DNA of 64,000 nucleotides from JAGWBJ01 sp034423015 (GCA_034423015.1 DAOUJG010000031.1:73807-137806), one strand, 5' to 3'. Positions 50,219-59,145 are shown, counted from the stretch's first letter. Translations and numbers: made by a program. Notes: a model not told the origin generated them from the letters alone.

Positions 50219-51598
50219 ATGGAGCTGTACCTCCGGGTGGCCTCGGAGCCGGGGGTGGCGGCCCGCTACCGGGAGTGGCTTGCCTGCCTGGCCCGCCACT
50301 ACGGCCGCCCCCGGGGAGACCCGGAGCTGTTCGTCCGCCACACCCACGTGTCCACCGTCGCCCGGGTACTGGGCTCCCGCATCCTCTCCCCCGACTCCCC
50401 CGCGGCCGGCCCCGAGGAGATGGCCGCCGTCGTGGAGGGCACGTGGTTCCGGGAGCGGGACGTGTACAACTTCGCCGAGGAGGACTTCTTCACCTGGCCC
50501 CTCCATCCCCTGATCGCCCGGGAGGCAACTTCCCTGTGCCGCGGAGTGGCCGACGCCCTGGCCGGGTGGGACCCCCGGGGGCCCGATGCGGGGCCCGTGG
50601 ACTCGCTCCACGCCGTCCTGGACGGTGAAGACACCCAGGACTCGGCGGCCGCGCCGCCAACGCTGGCCGAGGCCGTCCTGTCCGGGGAGCTGCGCCTGGA
50701 GGACAGCCCCACGGCCAGGGTGCTGGACGCCGCCTGCCGCTCGGGGTCCCTGATCGGCGCCGCCGTCCGTCTCCTGAGGGAAGCCAAGCTGGGCATGGGT
50801 CTGGACGGGTACGACACCCTGACGCAGCTCACCTCCGACGTGGCCGGCGTCGACGGGCACCCGGCACGGGTCGTGGTGGCGCGGCTGGCATACCTGTACG
50901 GCCTGGGAGATCTGGTGCGCGAGCCCCATCCCCCCGTGCTGGTGCCCGTGTACCTGGCCGACGCGCTGGCCCCTCCCAAGGCATTGGACGGCGGTCAAAC
51001 CCCGGCACACCTCGTGCTGGAGTCCCCGGATGGCGGCGGGTACCCGCTGCCCGACAGTGTTGCCGCCGACCCGGTGCACCTGGACTGGCTGTTCCACCGC
51101 CTGGGCCAGTACGTCCACGGGGCCCAGCTCCGCGCCCCGAGGCAGGGAGAGGCGGAGGCCGTCGACGCCGTGATGGGTCCCCTGCACGCCTACCTCACGT
51201 CGCCAAAACGGACGGGGCTGAGGAGCCTGCCGGGCCTGGAGCCGCACGACGCCCAGGTGATGTCCGAAACAGCCCGGAGGATCATCACGCTGGGTCTGCG
51301 GGGCGAAGGCGTCCTGTGGAGCTACCTGGTCAAGAACGCCGCCGCCCCCGTCCACCTGGCCCGGCGTAGGTTCGACGTGGTGTTGGGCAGAACGCCCCCG
51401 GGCGAAAGCACGGCCGGCTTCCTGGCCCGGGCTGCCGGCCTGTACCTGAGAGAGGGGGGGAGGGCGGCCGTCGTCCTTGGCCCCTCGGACCGTATGGACA
51501 CAGGCGCCCACCCACCGGCCCCGGAGCTCGGACAGGCCAGGACCGTCGACCTCACCCCCGGCCCGCACCCCTGGCGGTTGGCGGTGGCCGAGGCGTAG
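50219..51598 (+). CDS. Degenerate Eco57I/N6-adenine methyltransferase-like protein
   Basis: A protein of about 459 residues. The N-terminal helical part (LFVRHTHVSTVARVLGSRIL, about 37-56) resembles the region before the methyltransferase in type IIG/Eco57I-class enzymes. The Rossmann domain has VLDAACRSGSL (168-178), where DPACGSG is expected, and then GVDGHPARVVVARLAYL (about 210-226), a good match to the family (GxDxHPxAVxxARxNYL). The catalytic (N/D)PP(Y/W) is replaced by VLGRTPPGES (about 388-397), which lacks the Asn and the aromatic residue. It is about half the usual length. SAM binding and methylation are both doubtful. It starts 57 bases after asnS on the same strand; an earlier non-ATG start is possible. 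Confidence 0.65.
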   Translation: MELYLRVASEPGVAARYREWLACLARHYGRPRGDPELFVRHTHVSTVARVLGSRILSPDSPAAGPEEMAAVVEGTWFRERDVYNFAEEDFFTWPLHPLIAREATSLCRGVADALAGWDPRGPDAGPVDSLHAVLDGEDTQDSAAAPPTLAEAVLSGELRLEDSPTARVLDAACRSGSLIGAAVRLLREAKLGMGLDGYDTLTQLTSDVAGVDGHPARVVVARLAYLYGLGDLVREPHPPVLVPVYLADALAPPKALDGGQTPAHLVLESPDGGGYPLPDSVAADPVHLDWLFHRLGQYVHGAQLRAPRQGEAEAVDAVMGPLHAYLTSPKRTGLRSLPGLEPHDAQVMSETARRIITLGLRGEGVLWSYLVKNAAAPVHLARRRFDVVLGRTPPGESTAGFLARAAGLYLREGGRAAVVLGPSDRMDTGAHPPAPELGQARTVDLTPGPHPWRLAVAEA

Positions 51599-51652
51599 GC
51601 CGCCCCGCCATCCGCGCGCCAAGACCGGCCGGCCCTGCCTCCCCGGAGGTGC

Positions 51653-51661
51653 TGGTATAAT
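51653..51661 (+). promoter_or_regulatory. Extended -10 promoter of the CoA-transferase gene
   Basis: TGGTATAAT is a perfect extended -10 (TGnTATAAT), 33 bases before the ATG. No good -35 is visible, as is usual for this class. Confidence 0.6.
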
Positions 51662-51693
51662 GTACCGACCCCTTGAGAGGAGACCGAAGACCC

Positions 51694-52902
51694 ATGTCGC
51701 AACAGGCCCCCCTGCCCCTGGACGGAGTCGTCGTGCTGGACTGCACCCAGGTGATGGCCGGCCCCTTCTGCACCCTCCTCCTGGGGGACATGGGCGCCGA
51801 CGTGATCAAGGTGGAGCGGCCCGAGGGGGACGACGTGCGCCGCCAGGGACCCCCCTGGATAGCCGGCAGGGCCGCCTCGTTCATGGCCATCAACCGGAAC
51901 AAGCGCAGCATCGTCCTCAACCTGCGGACCGACGAGGGCAAGGACGTGTTCCGGACGCTGGCCCAGCGGGCCGACGTGATGACGGAGAACTTCCGCCCCG
52001 GGACCATGGAGAGGCTGGGCCTGGGCTACAAGCAGCTCAGCGCCCTGAAGCCGGAGCTCATATACGCCGCCATCTCGGGCTTTGGCCAGACAGGGCCCTA
52101 CAGCCAGCGCCGCGGCTTCGACCTGGTCGCCCAGGGGATGAGCGGCCTGATGAGCGTCACCGGCTACCCCGACGCTCCTCCCGTCAAGGTCGGGGTGCCC
52201 ATCACCGACCTCACCTCGGGGATGTATGCCGCTTACGGCATCCTGAACGCCTATATCCACCGCCTCAAGACCGGCCAGGGGCAGATGGTGGACACGTCCC
52301 TGCTGGAGGCGGGCATCGCCTATAGCTTCTGGGAGTCCACGGTCTACTTCTACGGCGGCGAGGTGCCGGGCCCACTGGGCTCGGCCCACCGTCTCTCGGC
52401 CCCGTACCAGGCCTTCCGCACCAGCGACGGCTATATGAATATCGGCGGCGCGACCCAGCGCACCTGGGCGGGCCTGTGCAAAGCGATAGGCCGGGAGGAG
52501 CTGACGTCGGACCCGCGCTTCGTCGAGCCCGGCGACCGGAAGATGCGGGAGGTGGAGCTGGCGGCGACCCTGGAGGAGACCTTCTCCACCCGGACCACGG
52601 GCCACTGGATGAAAGTCCTGGACGACGCCGGGGTCCCATGCGGCCCCATCAACGACCTGGACCAGGTCTACAACGACCCCCACGTGCTGGCCCGGGAGAT
52701 GCTGGTGGAGCAGGAGGACCCCGACGTGGGTACGCTGAAGAACATAGGCATCCCGGTGAAGCTCTCGGAGACCCCCGGCCGCATCCGCCGCCGGGCCCCA
52801 GACCTGGGAGAGCACACCCGGGAAGTGCTGCTGGAGGCGGGATACAGCAGCGCCGAGGTGGACCGGATGCGGGACGCGGGAACGGTGAAGGAGGGCGGCT
52901 AG
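51694..52902 (+). CDS. CaiB/BaiF-type (family III) CoA transferase
   Basis: A 402-residue family III CoA transferase. The opening VVVLDCTQVMAGPFCTLLLG (about 12-31), then MGADVIKVERPEGDDVR (about 34-50), and the catalytic aspartate in GQGQMVDTSLLEAG (Asp about 195) are all present. The C-terminal part has GVPCGPINDLDQVYNDPHV. It moves CoA between a carboxylic acid and an acyl-CoA in the cytoplasm, probably activating an acid for the hydratase encoded at 55 kb. The substrate is unknown. AGAGGAGA lies about 12 bases before the ATG. It ends 1-3 bases into the convergent CMD gene stop. Confidence 0.93.
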   Translation: MSQQAPLPLDGVVVLDCTQVMAGPFCTLLLGDMGADVIKVERPEGDDVRRQGPPWIAGRAASFMAINRNKRSIVLNLRTDEGKDVFRTLAQRADVMTENFRPGTMERLGLGYKQLSALKPELIYAAISGFGQTGPYSQRRGFDLVAQGMSGLMSVTGYPDAPPVKVGVPITDLTSGMYAAYGILNAYIHRLKTGQGQMVDTSLLEAGIAYSFWESTVYFYGGEVPGPLGSAHRLSAPYQAFRTSDGYMNIGGATQRTWAGLCKAIGREELTSDPRFVEPGDRKMREVELAATLEETFSTRTTGHWMKVLDDAGVPCGPINDLDQVYNDPHVLAREMLVEQEDPDVGTLKNIGIPVKLSETPGRIRRRAPDLGEHTREVLLEAGYSSAEVDRMRDAGTVKEGG

Positions 52903-53450
52903 CCGGGAAGGGTCGACTTGACCCCGCCGGGCAGCTCCACCACCTCGAGCGCGGACAGGGCGTGGGAGAGGGCCTGGTAGTAGCCGATGAACACCAGCAG
53001 GTCCACCACCATTGCCCCTCCCAACCCGGTCTTCACAGCCCTGAACGCCTCCTCCGAGACACGGTGGTCCCTTAACAGCTCCAGCGCGAAGCGGGCCACG
53101 TCGGCGTCCTGGCCGATGAGCCCCTCGGGGGCGCGTCCCTCCCGGATCGACTCGATTACGGCGTCCTCCACGCCCACCCTGCGCGCCTGGCGCTCGTTGG
53201 CCGTCCACACGTAGTCGCCGCGGCACTCCCTGGCGGTGACCAGCACCGCCACGGCGCGGACGCGTTCTGGCAGGGGGGTGTCGAAGCGGACGTAGGCCCC
53301 CAACGGGGACATCCTGGCGGCCGCCGTGGGGCTGTTCAGCAGGACGGCGAAGTTGGGGTCCACGTTGCCGCGGCTGGCGGCTATGTCATCGTAGACGTGG
53401 CGTTGCTCCGGGGCAAGGTCCTCCCGGGCCATGAAGGGCAGTCGCGGCAT
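52899..53450 (-). CDS. Carboxymuconolactone decarboxylase-like (AhpD-fold) protein
   Basis: A 183-residue all-helical protein of the CMD/AhpD fold. The conserved helix VRAVAVLVTARECRGDYVWTAN (about 83-104, split at Thr92) matches the family's REx(3)Cx(2)(Y)EW(x)(A)H region, but the second cysteine position is absent and the usual histidine is asparagine. AhpD-like peroxidase chemistry is therefore unlikely and a lactone or non-catalytic role is more plausible. I chose the ATG at 53450, with GGGAGG 7 bases upstream. It faces the CoA transferase tail-to-tail, with stops overlapping. Confidence 0.8.
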   Translation of the reverse strand: MPRLPFMAREDLAPEQRHVYDDIAASRGNVDPNFAVLLNSPTAAARMSPLGAYVRFDTPLPERVRAVAVLVTARECRGDYVWTANERQARRVGVEDAVIESIREGRAPEGLIGQDADVARFALELLRDHRVSEEAFRAVKTGLGGAMVVDLLVFIGYYQALSHALSALEVVELPGGVKSTLPG

Positions 53451-53532
53451 GTCCAGTCCTCCCACTAGTGCTGCGGCCACGCAGTGTTGCCGTGCCCGCT
53501 GGTAGCGATGGTCTTGCTCCCCATCTTATGCA

Positions 53533-53565
53533 CCGAAGGTTCCTCGCCTGCGGCTCGGAATGACA
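53533..53565. repeat. REP-like palindromic element (copy 1)
   Basis: ccgaaggttcctcgcctgcg continues to ggctcggaatgaca. Its reverse complement begins TGTCATTCCGAG and contains a 21-base imperfect palindrome (TTCC...GGAA with GCC/GGC inside, 53540-53560). It lies in the 121-base intergenic gap between the CMD gene start and the aldolase stop. A related GTCATTCC-GGAA element lies at 63861-63888. Confidence 0.4.
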
Positions 53566-53571
53566 TGTGGG

Positions 53572-54360
53572 CTAGTGTCCCTCCAGGGACTTGAGCAGCC
53601 GGTCGCCCTCGCGCTTCCAGAACTGGAACAGGATGGAGATGTCTGTGTGTATGGAGAAGTGCCTGACCCCCATGTCCAGGTACTCCTTGGCCTCGTCGGC
53701 GCTTTGGATCTCCGCCCGGGGCGGCACCCCCATCTTGATGGCGGTCTCGAAGGTCTTCTTCTTGGCGGCAACCACCTCGGGGTGCTTGGTCTCCCCGGGG
53801 CGGCCTATATTCACCGCGAAGTCGTTCCCGCCCCACTGGACCATGTCCACGCCCGGCTCCTTCAGTATCTGCTCCAGGTTGTCCACCGCCCCCTTCTTCT
53901 CGATCATGAAGGCGAGGACCGTGTCGCCGATGGACTGCACGTACTCCGGCGTCCCGCCGTACCCCATGTAGGAGTTGCGCCTGGTGGCGACTCCGTAGTG
54001 CCCCCCGTAGTCCGGGTGGTCCGGCCAGGCGGCCCTGATGCACTCACGCACCTCGTCGATGCTCCTGGTGTCGGTGAACAGGACGCTGCCGAACCCGGAG
54101 CCGATGCCCCTCTGGGCCAGGTAGGGCATCAGGCTCTGGTCGATCTTGATCATGGAGCCCATGCCGTGCAGCTCGGCGGCCCGGCACAGGTTGTCCAGGT
54201 CGTGGAGGTCCGAGGGCCCGTACTCGGCTACGAACTCCACGTAGTCGTACATGCCCGTGTGGCCGATGGCCTCCACCACCGAGGGCCAGACGCTGTGGAT
54301 TCGCGTGCTGACAGTGGGCTTTCCCTCTGCCAGCTTCTGCCTGAGGATATTCGGTCTCAT
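53572..54360 (-). CDS. HpcH/HpaI aldolase family protein
   Basis: A 262-residue TIM-barrel protein of the HpcH/HpaI family. Recognisable parts are LRQKLAEGKPTVSTRIHS (start), YDYVEFVAEYGPSD (about 38-51, the usual DxxxxDxEHxP strand), IKIDQSLMPYLAQRGIGSGF (about 70-89, split at Leu76), and the catalytic-metal region MIEKKGAVDNLEQIL with EKxxAVxNxxxI (about 152-166). The metal aspartate would be in DMVQWGGNDFA (about 171). It would perform class II retro-aldol cleavage of a 2-keto acid. It follows the NTF2-like gene by 49 bases on the same strand. The exact substrate is unknown. Confidence 0.85.
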   Translation of the reverse strand: MRPNILRQKLAEGKPTVSTRIHSVWPSVVEAIGHTGMYDYVEFVAEYGPSDLHDLDNLCRAAELHGMGSMIKIDQSLMPYLAQRGIGSGFGSVLFTDTRSIDEVRECIRAAWPDHPDYGGHYGVATRRNSYMGYGGTPEYVQSIGDTVLAFMIEKKGAVDNLEQILKEPGVDMVQWGGNDFAVNIGRPGETKHPEVVAAKKKTFETAIKMGVPPRAEIQSADEAKEYLDMGVRHFSIHTDISILFQFWKREGDRLLKSLEGH

Positions 54361-54409
54361 GGTCTTGTCCTCCCGTACTTCCTATCGTGCTTGTCGTGCT
54401 TGGCTTCGG

Positions 54410-54799
54410 TCACGCGGAGGCGTGGTGGTGCACCATGCGCCACTCGCCGCCGCTGCGCACGAAGACGTTAGTCGCCTGGACTCCGAAGTTGGTGGCGCGG
54501 CCGTCCATGACGCTGCTGATGTTCTCCACGCAGGAGACCCAGGCGCTGTCTCCCTGGATCACCACCCTGGTGTCGGTGATGTTGAAGTGCATGAGGGTGG
54601 TGTTGTGGAAGATCCCCTCCCAGCTCGCCTTGACGTCCCGCCACCCGGTCAGCAGCCGCCACCCGGGATGGACGCACATGACCCGGGCCGAGGTCTCCCA
54701 TACCCGCTCCATTTCGTCGATGTCCAGGCCCCCGAAGGCCTGGTAGAAGCGCAGGTTGGCCGCCTTCACTGCCTCGACTTCGGCGTCGTTGTCCGCCAT
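54410..54799 (-). CDS. SnoaL/NTF2-like protein
   Basis: A 129-residue cone-shaped alpha+beta fold protein (SnoaL/DUF4440 type). It shows AVKAANLRFYQAFGGLDID with ERVWETS, the buried CVHPGWRLLTGW segment (about 41-52), and a closing strand GGEWRMVHHHAS (about 117-128). Members are ketosteroid-isomerase-like enzymes or binding proteins, and the many buried histidines suggest a ligand pocket. GGAGGG 5 bases before the ATG at 54799 decides the start over the ten-codon upstream extension. It is in operon with the HpcH aldolase. Confidence 0.85.
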   Translation of the reverse strand: MADNDAEVEAVKAANLRFYQAFGGLDIDEMERVWETSARVMCVHPGWRLLTGWRDVKASWEGIFHNTTLMHFNITDTRVVIQGDSAWVSCVENISSVMDGRATNFGVQATNVFVRSGGEWRMVHHHASA

Positions 54800-54951
54800 G
54801 CTGACCCTCCGGGAAAGGACGACGGCCAAATTCTACCAGAAAGCGGTATCGATTCCTAATGGGCCCGGCGGGATAGTATACTGGCGCGGACAGGCTCCCG
54901 GGCCCGGTGCCCGGGACGCGGGGCCCCGGATGTGGGGAAAGGAGGAGCCCT

Positions 54952-55752
54952 TTGGCCGGCAACGACGTAAGGTTCGAGACGACCGGCGGGGTCGCGACGG
55001 TAACCCTGGACCGTCCCCAGGTGAGAAACGCCCTCTCCGCCGACGCGATGGAGCAGCTGGTGTCGGCGCTGGAGGAGTGCCGCAGTCCCCGCGTGCGGGC
55101 CGTGGTGCTCACCGGGGCCGGGGGAGCCTTCTGCTCCGGCGCTGACGTCCGGGGCTTCGCCGACGTCCTGGAGGGCGGGGCGGAGGGGATGTCCGCGCAT
55201 CTGCGGACCCAGGCGGGACGCCTCCACCGGGGTGTGATCATGGCCATCAGGGAGCTGCCCAAGCCCGTCATCGCCGCAGTCGACGGGGTGGCCGCGGGGG
55301 GCGGGCTGGGCCTGGCCCTGGCCTGCGACCTGCGCCTGGCTTCGGAGCGGGCACGGTTCGTCATGGCCTACGCCGGGATCGGGGCCACGGCGGACGGGGG
55401 CTCGACCTACTACCTTCCCCGGCTGGTGGGACCGGCCCTGGCCATGGAGATGTACCTAGTAAACCAGCCCATCAGCGCCCAGAGAGCCCTGGAGATGGGT
55501 CTGGTGAACCGCGTGGTGCCGGGAGAGGAGCTGGAGCGGCACGCCATGGAGCTGGCCGCCCGCCTGGCCTCGGGGCCCACCGTCGCCTTCGGGCGCGTGA
55601 AGGCTCTGATGGACGCCTCCTGGAGCGCGGAGCTGGGGGCCCAGCTCGACGCCGAGACCGCCGCCATCAGCGGCATCGCCCTGACCGCCGACTTCCAGGA
55701 GGGCGTGACCGCCTTCGTGGAGAAGCGGGGCCCCCGGTTCACGGGAGAGTAA
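54952..55752 (+). CDS. Enoyl-CoA hydratase/isomerase family protein
   Basis: A 266-residue crotonase. It shows VTLDRPQVRNALSADAMEQL (about 17-36), the first oxyanion loop GAFCSGADVRGF (about 62-73), and GVAAGGGLGLALACDLRLAS (about 105-124) with the second oxyanion glycine. The catalytic region YAGIGATADGGSTYYLPRLVG (about 132-152, split at Asp140) has only one clear acidic residue there. Hydratase chemistry usually needs two glutamates, so an isomerase or hydrolase is possible. A TTG start at 54952 is chosen because AAAGGAGGAG lies just upstream and the protein then aligns to the family; the earlier GTG is less likely. Confidence 0.9.
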   Translation: MAGNDVRFETTGGVATVTLDRPQVRNALSADAMEQLVSALEECRSPRVRAVVLTGAGGAFCSGADVRGFADVLEGGAEGMSAHLRTQAGRLHRGVIMAIRELPKPVIAAVDGVAAGGGLGLALACDLRLASERARFVMAYAGIGATADGGSTYYLPRLVGPALAMEMYLVNQPISAQRALEMGLVNRVVPGEELERHAMELAARLASGPTVAFGRVKALMDASWSAELGAQLDAETAAISGIALTADFQEGVTAFVEKRGPRFTGE

Positions 55753-55807
55753 AGGCCGGGACCACCCCCGGACTCGGACCCTGACCAGGGGGGCCGGCCC
55801 CCGGCTG

Positions 55808-58339
55808 CTACAGCTCCACCAGCGTAGCCCCATCGCCGGGCGTGATCTCGTCCCTTCCGAAGGACTTGACCAGGGGATGGCTTCGCAGGTGCCCGCGGAG
55901 ACTCTCCCTGAGGGCGCCTGTGCCGGACCCGTGGACGATGCGCACCCTGGCGAGGCCCGCCATGGCGGCGTCGTTCAGGTACTCTTCGACCCTTGCGACC
56001 GCCTCCTCGACCCGGTTTCCGCGCAGGTCCAGCTCGGGGGCTACCGACGGCTTGTTGGCGTGCCGGGTATAGAACACGCCCTCTCCCGTGGGGGTCGCGT
56101 AGGCGTAGGCGGGCCTGTCTACGCGATACACGGGCAGCCTTGCCCGCATGGTCCCAAGGAGGACTTCTACGGAGCCATCATCGTCGGGAGGGGTGATCAC
56201 CTCCACGGGTTGCGGCACTCCCTTCAGGTAGACCCGGTCCCCCGACCGCAGCTCCCGTACCCAGTCTCCCCTTCCGCTGGAGGGAGGTCTCCACTCCGGG
56301 GAGGCCAGCTCGTTCCGCACCGCGGCGAGCTCACCCTGGGCGGCCCTGACGGCCTCCGAGGGGTCCCTGTCGGTTGATTCCTCTTCATGGACGACCTGGG
56401 GCTGGACGGCCTCGGATAGCTCCTCTCCCCCATACTCCCCGGCCGGCTCCACCTCGGGCCGACCGCCCAAGTTCCCGGGGGCGGCGGCCGGGGGCGTCAT
56501 CGGGGTGTGACGCCGCCGGGCCCGGCCGGCGGCGCGCTCGGCCTCCCTGAGCCGGCGTTGCACCTCGTCCACTTTGACCTGGAGGCGGTACCTGGCCTCC
56601 TCCATCATCGTTTCTTCCCGATCCCGGAGGCGGGCCAGCTCCTCCTCCAGCTCCCGGGACCTTCGGGCCGCAGCGGCCAGGGACTGCTCCGCCTCCCGGC
56701 GCTTCTCCTCGGCCAGGTGCCGCTCCTCCTGGAGCTCCCTGAGCAGCGTCTCCGAGCTGCGATGGGCGGGAGTGAGCTGAGACCGGGCCTCCTCGACGAT
56801 GGACCCGTCCAGGCCGAGGCGGGAGGCGATGGTCAGGGCGTAGCTCCGGCCCGGAAGCCCCATGGCCAGGCGGTAGGTGGGGTCCAGAGTGACCGGGGCC
56901 AGCTCCACGCTGGCGTTGACCATGCCCGGCTCTCCCTGGGCAAAGGCCGCCACGTCCCTCTGGTGAGTGGTCACGGCGACGGTGACTCCCCGGTCACGGA
57001 AGTGGGACAACACCGCCTTGGCCAGCGCCGAGCCCTCCTCGGGGTCGGTGCTGGCCCCCAGCTCGTCGATGACCACCAGGGAGCGGGAGGTGGCCAGGTC
57101 CACGATGGCCTTGAGGTTCGTTATGTGGGAGCTGAAGGTGGACAGGGACCGCTCTATGCTCTGCTGGTCGCCGATGTCGCAGTACACGCCGTCGAACAGG
57201 CCCAACGTGGCGTCCCGGGCCGGCACCTGGAGCCCTGCCTGGGCCATGAGGGCCAGGAGGCCCACGGTCTTCAGCGCGACGGTCTTGCCGCCGGCGTTGG
57301 GCCCCGTGATGACCAGCACCCCCCCGTCGCCCCCGACCTCCACGGTGATGGGCACCGCATCCGGGCCCAGCAGGGGATGCCTGGCACCAACCAGGCGGAC
57401 GCATTGGGGCAAGGTCTCCAGGAACGTAGGGGGAGAGGCGGACACGGCAGAGGCGTAGCGGGCCTTGGCCATGGCCAGGTCCAGCTTGGCCATTATCTCC
57501 ACGCCCCGCAGCAGGTCGCCGCCCGCGGACTCCACCTCGGCGGAGAGCTCCCGGAGCACCCTCTCCACCTCCCGCTCCTCGGCCAGGCGAAGCTCCCTCC
57601 AGCGGTTGCCCGCGTCCACCACCGACATGGGCTCCACGAACAGGCTGGCGCCGCTGTCGGACACGTCGTGGACGATGCCCGGGAGCCGCCCCTTCATCTC
57701 GGCCTTCACCAGAAGGACCATGCGCCCCTGGCGCTCGGTGATGATGGGCTCCTGGAGGATGCCCTGGCGCTGGGCCTGGCGCAGGACCCGCTCCATGGAG
57801 TCCATGAGGCCCTGGTAGGCGGCGCGGGAGTCGACCCGAAGGGCTCTCAGCCCTTGGCTGGCGGTGTCCAGCACCTCCCCGGCCGTGCCGATGGAGCGGT
57901 CGAGCCGGTCCTCCAGGGCTTGCAGGGACGGCAAGCCCTGGGAGGCAGAGCGCAGGATGGCGGACTCACGCCGTCTCGACAGGACGCCCCGGACCCCGCG
58001 CATCGAGCGCAGGGTGCCGACGACCTGGCGGAGCTCCTCCCCCCGGAGCACCCCCGCCAGGGCCGCCCGCTGCAGCACGGGCCGCAGGTCCGCGGCCTCG
58101 CCCATGTCCAGGTGCACCCCCGCCTCCAGCAGCCGCCGGGCCTCGGCGGTCTCCCTGTGACGGCGCTCCACCTCGTCGAACCGGTAGGACGGGGTCAGGT
58201 CCAGGGCCATCTCCCGGGCAACGGGAAAGGTGGTGTAGCCCGCCAGCCTCCGCAGGACCAGGTGGAGCTCCAGCAGGCCCAGGGACTCCTCTTTCGGGTC
58301 AGGAGAAGGCCGGGCGCCGGGGGGAGCAGGCTCGATCAT
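55808..58339 (-). CDS. mutS2: MutS2 (ribosome-collision/endonuclease MutS-family ATPase with Smr domain)
   Basis: An 843-residue MutS2. There is no mismatch-recognition domain. The ATPase has Walker A GPNAGGKTVALKT (about 338-350), the LDEx-type Walker B as VVIDELGASTDPEEGSAL (about 414-431) and the ATT(H) switch AVTTHQRDVA. A long coiled-coil (about 510-610) follows. The C-terminal Smr domain shows ELDLRGNRVEEAVARVEEYL (about 761-780) and VHGSGTGALRE (about 806-816). MutS2 is known in Bacillus to recognise collided ribosomes and in others to suppress recombination. The ATG at 58339 lies 20 bases after the Vms1-like gene, so the two are one transcript. Confidence 0.93.
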   Translation of the reverse strand: MIEPAPPGARPSPDPKEESLGLLELHLVLRRLAGYTTFPVAREMALDLTPSYRFDEVERRHRETAEARRLLEAGVHLDMGEAADLRPVLQRAALAGVLRGEELRQVVGTLRSMRGVRGVLSRRRESAILRSASQGLPSLQALEDRLDRSIGTAGEVLDTASQGLRALRVDSRAAYQGLMDSMERVLRQAQRQGILQEPIITERQGRMVLLVKAEMKGRLPGIVHDVSDSGASLFVEPMSVVDAGNRWRELRLAEEREVERVLRELSAEVESAGGDLLRGVEIMAKLDLAMAKARYASAVSASPPTFLETLPQCVRLVGARHPLLGPDAVPITVEVGGDGGVLVITGPNAGGKTVALKTVGLLALMAQAGLQVPARDATLGLFDGVYCDIGDQQSIERSLSTFSSHITNLKAIVDLATSRSLVVIDELGASTDPEEGSALAKAVLSHFRDRGVTVAVTTHQRDVAAFAQGEPGMVNASVELAPVTLDPTYRLAMGLPGRSYALTIASRLGLDGSIVEEARSQLTPAHRSSETLLRELQEERHLAEEKRREAEQSLAAAARRSRELEEELARLRDREETMMEEARYRLQVKVDEVQRRLREAERAAGRARRRHTPMTPPAAAPGNLGGRPEVEPAGEYGGEELSEAVQPQVVHEEESTDRDPSEAVRAAQGELAAVRNELASPEWRPPSSGRGDWVRELRSGDRVYLKGVPQPVEVITPPDDDGSVEVLLGTMRARLPVYRVDRPAYAYATPTGEGVFYTRHANKPSVAPELDLRGNRVEEAVARVEEYLNDAAMAGLARVRIVHGSGTGALRESLRGHLRSHPLVKSFGRDEITPGDGATLVEL

Positions 58340-58359
58340 ATGGACCACATAGCGGGCCT

Positions 58360-59103
58360 TCAGGCTGGGCGGGCGGTCAACACGCGGGTCTCCCAGACGG
58401 TGCCGATGCAGTCGCGCAACGTCCTCAGGCCCGGCTCCCTTACGTCGAGCACGCGGTCCACGGTCCTGGGGGCCAGGGCGTCCACGTATCCGCAACGCTT
58501 AATGAAGCCGCCGAGGGTGTGGCGCTCTCCCCCCAGGAGGACGTAGTCCAGCCGGTCCAGGTACGGGTCGAACTGCTCCTTGACCACCTGGCAGGTCTTG
58601 TCGAACATCTCCCGCGCCTGCTTCTCCCTGATGCGCTGGAACCTCTTCTGGGACGTGCCCCCGGCGGAGTGGCGCCCCTTCACGTACCGGGAGCCGGTCT
58701 TGGAAGAGACCAGGGACTCCCCGTGGAACACCCCCACGGCCAGCCGGCCCAGCCTCATCAGGACCACGCCCAAGAAGTGGTCCCGGGAGATGAGGCCCCG
58801 GATGCCGGCGGTGTCCCAGCCGTCTAGCCGGCCGCCCCGCGAGACAGGGAAGGGGGGCAGCAGGGCCACCACGCGGTCCCCGCTTTGGAAGAGGACATAT
58901 CCGGTGGGGCTCGCCTCCAGCCTCGAGGCCATCTCCGCGACGCCGGGGCCCGACGCGGCGGGCACAGGGCTTCCCGGCTCCCCGTACACGGTCGTCGCCC
59001 CGTGCCCCGTGTCGGCGTCGAGCTCCGACAGGAGGCGGAGGGCCCGGGCCCGGCTCAAGGGACGCTCTGCAAGCCCGCCCGCGGTCGCGACGCCCGTGTC
59101 CAT
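58360..59103 (-). CDS. Vms1-like release factor (acVLRF1-type peptidyl-tRNA hydrolase)
   Basis: A 247-residue protein with the eRF1-like Vms1/VLRF1 domain. The key segment is GRHSAGGTSQKRFQRIREKQ (about 143-162), matching the bacterial VLRF1 GGxSQxRFxRxRE loop, in which glutamine cleaves peptidyl-tRNA (Vms1 GGSQS). The preceding strand VGVFHGESLVSSKTGSRYVK and the following DYVLLGGERHTLGGF (about 186-200) complete the fold. It would release nascent chains from split large ribosomal subunits. It is co-transcribed with mutS2, whose product senses stalled ribosomes. The ATG at 59103 is preferred over a GTG four codons upstream; the Shine-Dalgarno sequence is weak. Confidence 0.78.
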   Translation of the reverse strand: MDTGVATAGGLAERPLSRARALRLLSELDADTGHGATTVYGEPGSPVPAASGPGVAEMASRLEASPTGYVLFQSGDRVVALLPPFPVSRGGRLDGWDTAGIRGLISRDHFLGVVLMRLGRLAVGVFHGESLVSSKTGSRYVKGRHSAGGTSQKRFQRIREKQAREMFDKTCQVVKEQFDPYLDRLDYVLLGGERHTLGGFIKRCGYVDALAPRTVDRVLDVREPGLRTLRDCIGTVWETRVLTARPA

Positions 59104-59145
59104 CCCACGGACCACGTTACACTATGTAATGGCGCCGGGCAAGTG

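Noticed and set aside
54877..54882. TATACT as a promoter for the enoyl-CoA hydratase gene
   Set aside because: No reasonable -35 at 16-18 bases; kept out of the feature list.
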